Shown: positions 7,127 through 11,425 of the stretch, in pieces
Layout of the letters: each line of letters begins with the position of its first letter
How positions within the stretch are numbered: the stretch's first letter is position 1
Source: Pseudomonadota bacterium
GTDB taxonomy: Bacteria > Pseudomonadota > Gammaproteobacteria > DAOUQR01
Assembly (NCBI GenBank): GCA_030625525.1
Contig: DAOUQR010000010.1
Span: 1-11,425, forward strand
Reading direction: 5' to 3'
DNA length: 11,425 nucleotides
The notes under the pieces: model-generated
Told to the model about the DNA's origin: nothing
Databases searched by the model: none
The model's input: the letters and a program-made list of their open reading frames with translations, nothing else
Position numbers and translations under genes: made by a program

Positions 7127-9197
7127 CACAAACGATTTTTTATTTGAACTAGGTACGGAAGAGTTACCACCCAAATCTTTAAAAAAATTAAGTGAAGCCT
7201 TGGGTGAGGGGATAAAAGCCGGCTTGGAAAAAGCAGCGTTAAATCATTCTGAACTGAAATTATTCGCAAGCCCGAGACGTTTGGCTGTTGTGATCACAGA
7301 TTTACAAAACCAGCAGGCGGATCAACATGTCGAAAAACGCGGGCCGGCACTAAAAGCAGCATTTGATGTCGATGGAAATCCAACGAAAGCCTGTGAAGGT
7401 TTCGCGCGTTCAAACAATGTGTCTGTTGAGCAACTCGATAAACTCGAAACTGAAAAAGGCACCTGGATGGTGTATCGTTTTCACAAAACCGGTCAGTCAG
7501 CACAAGCGTTAATGCCAACAATCTGTCAGCAAGCATTAAAAAATCTTCCCATACCAAAACCTATGCGTTGGGGAAATTTTGATTATGAATTTATTCGCCC
7601 AGTTCGATGGTGCATCATGATGTTAGGTACTGACGTTGTTCCCATTGAAATATTAGGAAAATCGAGCAGCAATATTACTTATGGTCATCGTGTTCATGCA
7701 AGTGATGCGATTACGATTAAAGCACCGAGAGACTATGAAAGTACTCTGGAAACACAAGCTTATGTGATTGCCGATTTTTCGAAACGAAAAAATATAATTA
7801 AAGAGCAAATAATAAAGCAAGCTGAACTTCAAAATGCGACGGCAATAATAGATGAAGCTTTGCTTTCTGAAGTTACGGGGATCGTTGAATGGCCCCGGGC
7901 ATTAACGGCAAGTTTCGATGATGATTTTTTAAGAGTGCCAGCGGAAGCTTTAATTGCAGCGATGCAAGATCATCAAAAAAGTTTTGCTTTGAAAGATGTT
8001 AATGGAAAGCTGCTTTCGCGTTTTATTTTTGTGAGCAATATAGAAAGTAAAAATCAAGCGGAAGTGATCCAAGGTAACGAACGTGTAATGCGCGCTCGAC
8101 TAGCCGATGCAGCTTTCTTTTTTGACGCCGATTGCAAACGCAGTTTAGAAAGTCATATCCCAAAATTAAAAAATGTAACCTATCAGAAAAAATTAGGATC
8201 GCTTTACGATAAGTCTGTTCGCGTTGCTAATTTAGCACACCACATTGCCGGCTTTATTTCAGCACCTGCGAATCAAGCTGAGCGCGCAGGTATGTTATCC
8301 AAATGTGATTTGGTCACCGACATGGTGTTTGAATTCCCAGAGCTTCAAGGCACGATGGGTTATTACTATGCGTTAAATGATAACGAACCTGAAGCCATTG
8401 CGATTGCATTAAAAGAGGCTTACCTACCTCGTTTTTCAGGTGATGAATGTCCAGAAACATCTTTAGGTTGCGCCCTAGCGTTAGCCGAACGCATTGATAC
8501 ATTAATTGGTATTTTTGGTATTAACCAACAACCTACCGGAGTTAAAGATCCATTTAAATGTCGTCGCCAAGCCTTAGGTATCGTGCGTATTGTTATAGAA
8601 AAAAAATTGGATCTCGATTTATTACAAGCCTTAAAGCACAGTGTTGAAACCTATGGCGATCTACTGATTAACAAAGACGTTATTGAACAAGTGCATGCAT
8701 TTATTGTTGAGCGGATGCGAAGTTGGTATCTGGATCGCGGTGTTTCACACGATTCAGTGGCGGCTGTATTAGAACGCCAATCAAATCAACTTTATGATTT
8801 TGAACAACGTGTCATCGCCGTTGAAGAATTTAGAAAATTGGTGGATGCAGAAAGTTTAGCTGCCGCAAACAAACGAGTAAGCCGCATCTTAATAAAAGAG
8901 GGCAATGCCGATCTAACGAACGGCGTTGATTCTAATTTACTTCAAGAAGCTGCTGAGCAACAATTGGCGCAACTTATTCAAGAAAAGCAATTAGTCGTTT
9001 CACCCTTATATGCTATGGCGAATTATTCACAAGCCTTAACTGAGCTAGCGGATCTGCGACCCGCCGTTGATAGTTTTTTTGATGAAGTTATGGTGAATGT
9101 GGATGATGAAAAAATTCGTCATAATCGATTGGCGTTATTAGCAAAACTTCGCGGTTTGTTTTTGGAAGTTGCTGACATTTCGTTATTACAGAAATGA
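7119..9197 (+). CDS. glyS: Glycyl-tRNA synthetase beta subunit
   Basis: This is the tRNA-recognising beta subunit that partners GlyQ. It has 692 residues, against 689 in E. coli. The N-terminus has the family signature [13 protein letters not shown] (9-21), followed by SPRRLAV (51-57). The middle shows the conserved blocks [38 protein letters not shown] and [13 protein letters not shown], and an HD-like helical region around [15 protein letters not shown]. The strongly conserved [20 protein letters not shown] comes next. The C-terminal DALR-type anticodon-binding domain ends with [20 protein letters not shown]. The start ATG 7119 lies inside the end of glyQ (8-base overlap), consistent with translational coupling that keeps the subunits near 1:1. 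The stop overlaps the next start as ATGA. Nothing is missing. Confidence 0.98.
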   Translation: MTDTNDFLFELGTEELPPKSLKKLSEALGEGIKAGLEKAALNHSELKLFASPRRLAVVITDLQNQQADQHVEKRGPALKAAFDVDGNPTKACEGFARSNNVSVEQLDKLETEKGTWMVYRFHKTGQSAQALMPTICQQALKNLPIPKPMRWGNFDYEFIRPVRWCIMMLGTDVVPIEILGKSSSNITYGHRVHASDAITIKAPRDYESTLETQAYVIADFSKRKNIIKEQIIKQAELQNATAIIDEALLSEVTGIVEWPRALTASFDDDFLRVPAEALIAAMQDHQKSFALKDVNGKLLSRFIFVSNIESKNQAEVIQGNERVMRARLADAAFFFDADCKRSLESHIPKLKNVTYQKKLGSLYDKSVRVANLAHHIAGFISAPANQAERAGMLSKCDLVTDMVFEFPELQGTMGYYYALNDNEPEAIAIALKEAYLPRFSGDECPETSLGCALALAERIDTLIGIFGINQQPTGVKDPFKCRRQALGIVRIVIEKKLDLDLLQALKHSVETYGDLLINKDVIEQVHAFIVERMRSWYLDRGVSHDSVAAVLERQSNQLYDFEQRVIAVEEFRKLVDAESLAAANKRVSRILIKEGNADLTNGVDSNLLQEAAEQQLAQLIQEKQLVVSPLYAMANYSQALTELADLRPAVDSFFDEVMVNVDDEKIRHNRLALLAKLRGLFLEVADISLLQK

Positions 9198-9760
9198 AAC
9201 ATTATTGGCTATTCCTGCGGGAAATGATAATGCAGCCTTCAAAAATTGGCGCAATTGCACCGAGCTCGAAGCAACTCGCTCGTAAAATGGTTCTCCCAAT
9301 TGATATTAACCGTGCCGGTTTGATCGCTGAATTAGGGCCAGGGACCGGAGTCGTTACCAAGGCTTTACTGGAAAAAGGTGCGCCGGAAAAAAACATCATT
9401 ATTATTGAGCACTCAAAGAAGCTTGCACGACATTTAAAGATAAAATATCCGAATTTAAATGTCATTGAAGGTGACGCACTGCACCTAACAAAATATTTTT
9501 CAAAAACTGATCAACCTATTCGTTATATCGTTTCAAGCTTGCCATTAAGAAATTTAAGCGAAAAAGCGGTCGCTCGAATCAATAAGCAAATGTTAGATGT
9601 ATTAAGTGACGATGGTCTACTAATTCAATACACCTATAGCTGGTGGAGTAATCAATATCCACCTATTTTAGCGCCTTTCGAAAAAATCCAATCTTATTAT
9701 GTTTGGTGGAATTTGCCGCCCGCGCGTGTTGATGTTTTTAAAAAAATAAAAGTGCAATAA
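9194..9760 (+). CDS. PmtA-like SAM-dependent methyltransferase (probable phospholipid N-methyltransferase family)
   Basis: This 188-residue protein has a class I SAM-binding fold: motif I AELGPGTGVV (45-54), an acidic residue closing the second strand (E72 in IIIIEHS), GDA (93-95), and a strand ending SSLPLRN (114-120). The N-terminal PSKIGAIAPSSKQLARKM, the segment LLIQYTYS and the ending WWNLPPARVDVFKK match the COG3963 pattern of PmtA-like phospholipid and ornithine-lipid N-methyltransferases. It also resembles KsgA-type enzymes at a distance. If correct, it would methylate phosphatidylethanolamine or another aminolipid at the inner face of the membrane. The substrate cannot be fixed from sequence alone. 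ATG 9194 overlaps the glyS stop by 4 bases without a clear Shine-Dalgarno sequence, which suggests coupled translation. rsmJ begins 3 bases after its stop. Confidence 0.8.
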   Translation: MKHYWLFLREMIMQPSKIGAIAPSSKQLARKMVLPIDINRAGLIAELGPGTGVVTKALLEKGAPEKNIIIIEHSKKLARHLKIKYPNLNVIEGDALHLTKYFSKTDQPIRYIVSSLPLRNLSEKAVARINKQMLDVLSDDGLLIQYTYSWWSNQYPPILAPFEKIQSYYVWWNLPPARVDVFKKIKVQ

Positions 9761-9762
9761 GC

Positions 9763-9767
9763 GGTGA
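9763..9767 (+). promoter_or_regulatory. Possible ribosome binding site that may set the rsmJ start
   Basis: GGTGA (9763-9767) matches five bases of the Shine-Dalgarno consensus and lies 8 bases before the in-frame GTG at 9776. It overlaps the upstream GTG at 9764, which itself has only the weak TAAG stretch before it. Confidence 0.3.
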
Positions 9768-10414
9768 GTGTTAACGTGGATCGATACTCACTTTGTCACA
9801 CCGAATCAGGCTTAACTTTATTTGATAAAACCAATGAGTTCAAACCGCTCATCATCGATTTCACACAAGGTGAATCACAATACCGCCACCAACGCGCTCA
9901 ACATGAAATGCTCGCCAAAGCCTGTGGTTTTACTAAAAAACCAAGCAGTGTGATCGATGCAACAACCGGACTTGGCCGTGATAGCTTTATTTTTGAGAGT
10001 TTAGGTTGTGAAGTAACCTCGATAGAGCGAAACGACATTTTATATCAATTACTCAGTGATGCGATTGAAAGATTGCGTCAAGACCGCGGCTTAGAAATTT
10101 CATGGCAATTAATCCATGCCGATGCCATTGAAACAATCCAGTCTCTTTCAGCAGATAACACACCCGATGTCATCTATCTTGACCCCATGCACCCTGAACG
10201 TAAAAAATCCGCATTAGTTAAAAAAGAAATGCGCATACTCAGAGACATTGTCGGTCCAGATTTAGATGCAAAACAATTGTTTGATGCCGCACTCAGCAAA
10301 GCTAAAAAGCGAGTCGTGATTAAACTACCGTTGCGCGCAGATTTTATCAACGATCAAAAGCCAAATATCCAATTTAAAGGACGCTCAACCCGATTTGATG
10401 TTTATACGAAATAA
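9764..10414 (+). CDS. rsmJ: 16S rRNA (guanine(1516)-N2)-methyltransferase RsmJ
   Basis: RsmJ (YhiQ) methylates N2 of G1516 in 16S rRNA of the small subunit. Family signatures are HRRxxxG-like RHQRAQHEMLAKACG (41-55), SAM motif I DATTGLGRDSF (65-75), LGCEVTSIERN (80-90), and the catalytic-region block DPMHPERKKSALVKKEMR (140-157), which is nearly identical to that of E. coli. GPDLDA (164-169) and the ending FKGRSTRFDVY are also conserved. At 216 residues it is about 34 shorter than E. coli RsmJ (250), and the missing part is at the N-terminus before the fold. The start is GTG 9764; GTG 9776 is an alternative with a better ribosome binding site. It is the last gene of the plus-strand cluster and ends 6 bases from the convergent membrane protein gene. 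No hairpin terminator is visible there. Confidence 0.94.
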   Translation: MSVNVDRYSLCHTESGLTLFDKTNEFKPLIIDFTQGESQYRHQRAQHEMLAKACGFTKKPSSVIDATTGLGRDSFIFESLGCEVTSIERNDILYQLLSDAIERLRQDRGLEISWQLIHADAIETIQSLSADNTPDVIYLDPMHPERKKSALVKKEMRILRDIVGPDLDAKQLFDAALSKAKKRVVIKLPLRADFINDQKPNIQFKGRSTRFDVYTK

Positions 10415-10420
10415 CCCGGC

Positions 10421-10672
10421 CTACTTAACCGTCAATTTAGAATGGTGTATCAACCAATAAATAGCTGCAATACACACACCGCCCACCAGGGTAGCAAATG
10501 CCCAACTTAAGCCAGAGACTAATAATGGTCTTTGATTGAGCTTCGAAAGATTACCCGCATCTTTGGCAACAGCACTGGCAAAGATAAAGTGCAAAACAGC
10601 ATTAACAACCAAAAAGATGATTTCAATATTTGCAACCTGTTCCGTGAGTTTTTGAAATAGTTCATAGATCAT
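10421..10672 (-). CDS. Small inner-membrane protein with two transmembrane helices
   Basis: This 83-residue protein has two hydrophobic stretches, about 17-35 (EIIFLVVNAVLHFIFASAV) and 51-75 (LVSGLSWAFATLVGG onward to YWLIHH), joined by a polar loop with KDAG and NQRPL. The N-terminus is short and amphipathic and the tail is basic. There is no signal peptide cleavage site, so it probably stays as a helical hairpin in the inner membrane. ATG 10672 is preceded by AAGGG (10683-10687) at 10-base spacing, which supports a real gene. It faces rsmJ tail to tail with 6 bases between the stop codons. The composition resembles small unnamed membrane proteins common in Gammaproteobacteria; the function is unknown. 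Confidence 0.78.
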   Translation of the reverse strand: MIYELFQKLTEQVANIEIIFLVVNAVLHFIFASAVAKDAGNLSKLNQRPLLVSGLSWAFATLVGGVCIAAIYWLIHHSKLTVK

Positions 10673-10806
10673 GACGAGTTAGCCCTTAATTTTTACGCAA
10701 ACCTATCATGAGAGCGTTCGATTGTGAATAGTGGTCATGAATATGGATCAAACCAACAAGTTAATGTATGTTTATGGTCTTAATTTTTACCTCTAAAGTG
10801 AAGGCC

Positions 10807-11394
10807 ATGGAAGCAGACGTGTTAGCCACAATCCCCGATCATGATTTTTGGCAGTTTTCACTCACACTGTATGATGAGCCTGCTGTCCAAGAAATTTGTT
10901 TGCTTTTTCAAGAGCGTTGGCATGCGAATGTGAATTTGATCCTATTTTGCTGTTGGTTCGCCCAAACGGGTCGTGGCTCGTTAGATCTTCGGGATTTTAA
11001 GAAAATGATTGCTTACTTGGATCCTTGGCACCTGAATATCACGGAGCAAATACGTCAATTTCGCCAGAGCTTGAAAAAAGGGGCTGGAGGTAATTGGGTC
11101 TCGGTTCGAAAATTTGCACTGGATCAAGAGCTTCATGCGGAAAAAATCGAGCAGTCTATCTTAATACAACTGATAGTTCGTCCTGAGAAGCCTGATACAC
11201 CCGTATTGAAAAAAACCAAAGACGCTATTAGTAATTTGAATGCGTATTATAAGATTAAACAGATTAAATTGACGGAAGAAGTACAAATGGCAATGATAGA
11301 TTTGTTGAGTTACGTTTTTCCGATGATGGGTAGGCAAGGTCTCGCTGATTTATGTAAACCTATTTCTTTAGAAACACCACAGGAACAAGAATGA
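10807..11394 (+). CDS. TIGR02444 / DUF2390 family protein
   Basis: The protein has 195 residues from ATG 10807. Its N-terminal half carries the pattern of the TIGR02444 family: FWQFSLTLYDEPAVQEICLLFQERWHANVN-like spacing of FW, FSL, LY, CL, Q and VNLILFCCWFA, followed by a mostly helical region with W and R residues. The function of this family is not known. No signal peptide or membrane helix is convincing; the protein looks cytosolic and alpha-helical. An upstream in-frame ATG at 10768 would add 13 residues (MFMVLIFTSKVKA) but has no Shine-Dalgarno sequence and no family resemblance. I therefore prefer 10807, which has a partial site (TAAAG, 10793-10797) 9 bases upstream. The C-terminal part from about 125 is lysine-rich and poorly conserved. 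The stop overlaps the next gene as ATGA, so the two are probably cotranscribed. Confidence 0.82.
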   Translation: MEADVLATIPDHDFWQFSLTLYDEPAVQEICLLFQERWHANVNLILFCCWFAQTGRGSLDLRDFKKMIAYLDPWHLNITEQIRQFRQSLKKGAGGNWVSVRKFALDQELHAEKIEQSILIQLIVRPEKPDTPVLKKTKDAISNLNAYYKIKQIKLTEEVQMAMIDLLSYVFPMMGRQGLADLCKPISLETPQEQE

Positions 11395-11425
11395 CAATAG
11401 AAACTTCGGTACCCCATCTGACGAC
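11391..11425 (+). CDS. Start of a further gene, cut by right edge
   Basis: An ATG at 11391 overlaps the preceding TGA as ATGA. AGGA (11381-11384) lies 6 bases before it, and the frame is open for the 11 codons visible (MTIETSVPHLT). That is too little to assign a family. The overlap and ribosome binding site resemble the coupled junctions elsewhere in this window. Confidence 0.55.
   Translation, partial: MTIETSVPHLT

Noticed and set aside
1896..10735. Shared ten-base word ACCACTATTC near 1897 (plus) and near 10730 (minus) upstream of genes
   Set aside because: Ten-base matches between strands are expected many times by chance in a window this long, and the flanks do not match.
10673..10806. 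Promoters in the divergent gap before the TIGR02444-type gene
   Set aside because: I tried several -35/-10 pairs on both strands, and none had both boxes acceptable with normal spacing.

Overview
The window looks like a chromosomal segment of a gammaproteobacterium with a moderately AT-rich genome. The neighbour set (engB, cytochrome c4, a DsbA-like thiol oxidoreductase, uvrD, glyQ-glyS, rsmJ) is typical of that class. The second DsbA-family protein (5439-6224) resembles the Coxiella 27 kDa antigen Com1 and Legionella DsbA2, so I lean towards Legionellales or a relative. That placement is inference from remembered family sequences, not a search.

Layout. Bases 1-502 (minus strand) hold the N-terminal 167 residues of an AAA-type P-loop ATPase that runs off the left edge. 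Its 172-base upstream gap contains a perfect 9-bp-arm palindrome and a weak possible promoter. Bases 675-1853 (minus) hold engB followed 17 bases later by an uncharacterised protein with two copies of a small beta-rich module. A 110-base divergent gap then precedes a tightly packed plus-strand run from 1964 to 10414: cytochrome c4, a DsbA-like protein with a CPWC active site, uvrD, a Com1-like protein with a CGHC active site, glyQ, glyS, a PmtA-like SAM methyltransferase and rsmJ. Gaps are at most 22 bases and four junctions overlap by 4 or 8 bases, which suggests one or a few polycistronic transcripts. A small two-helix membrane protein (10421-10672, minus) converges on rsmJ. Beyond it, a TIGR02444-type protein (to 11394, plus) overlaps by 4 bases the start of a gene cut off by the right edge.

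How the genes fit together. Three products look periplasmic: the di-haem electron carrier and two thioredoxin-fold disulfide enzymes. Most of the rest serve core information processing: ribosome assembly (EngB, RsmJ), DNA repair (UvrD) and glycyl-tRNA synthesis (GlyQ, GlyS). One methyltransferase probably acts on membrane lipid. The grouping seems to be housekeeping genes with translational coupling rather than a single pathway.

I found no tRNA or rRNA, insertion sequence, CRISPR array, integrase, toxin-antitoxin pair or convincing intrinsic terminator. I do not see strong evidence for a new biological system. The least explained parts are the left-end ATPase with its palindrome, the two-module protein after engB, and the unusual cysteine set of the first DsbA-like protein.
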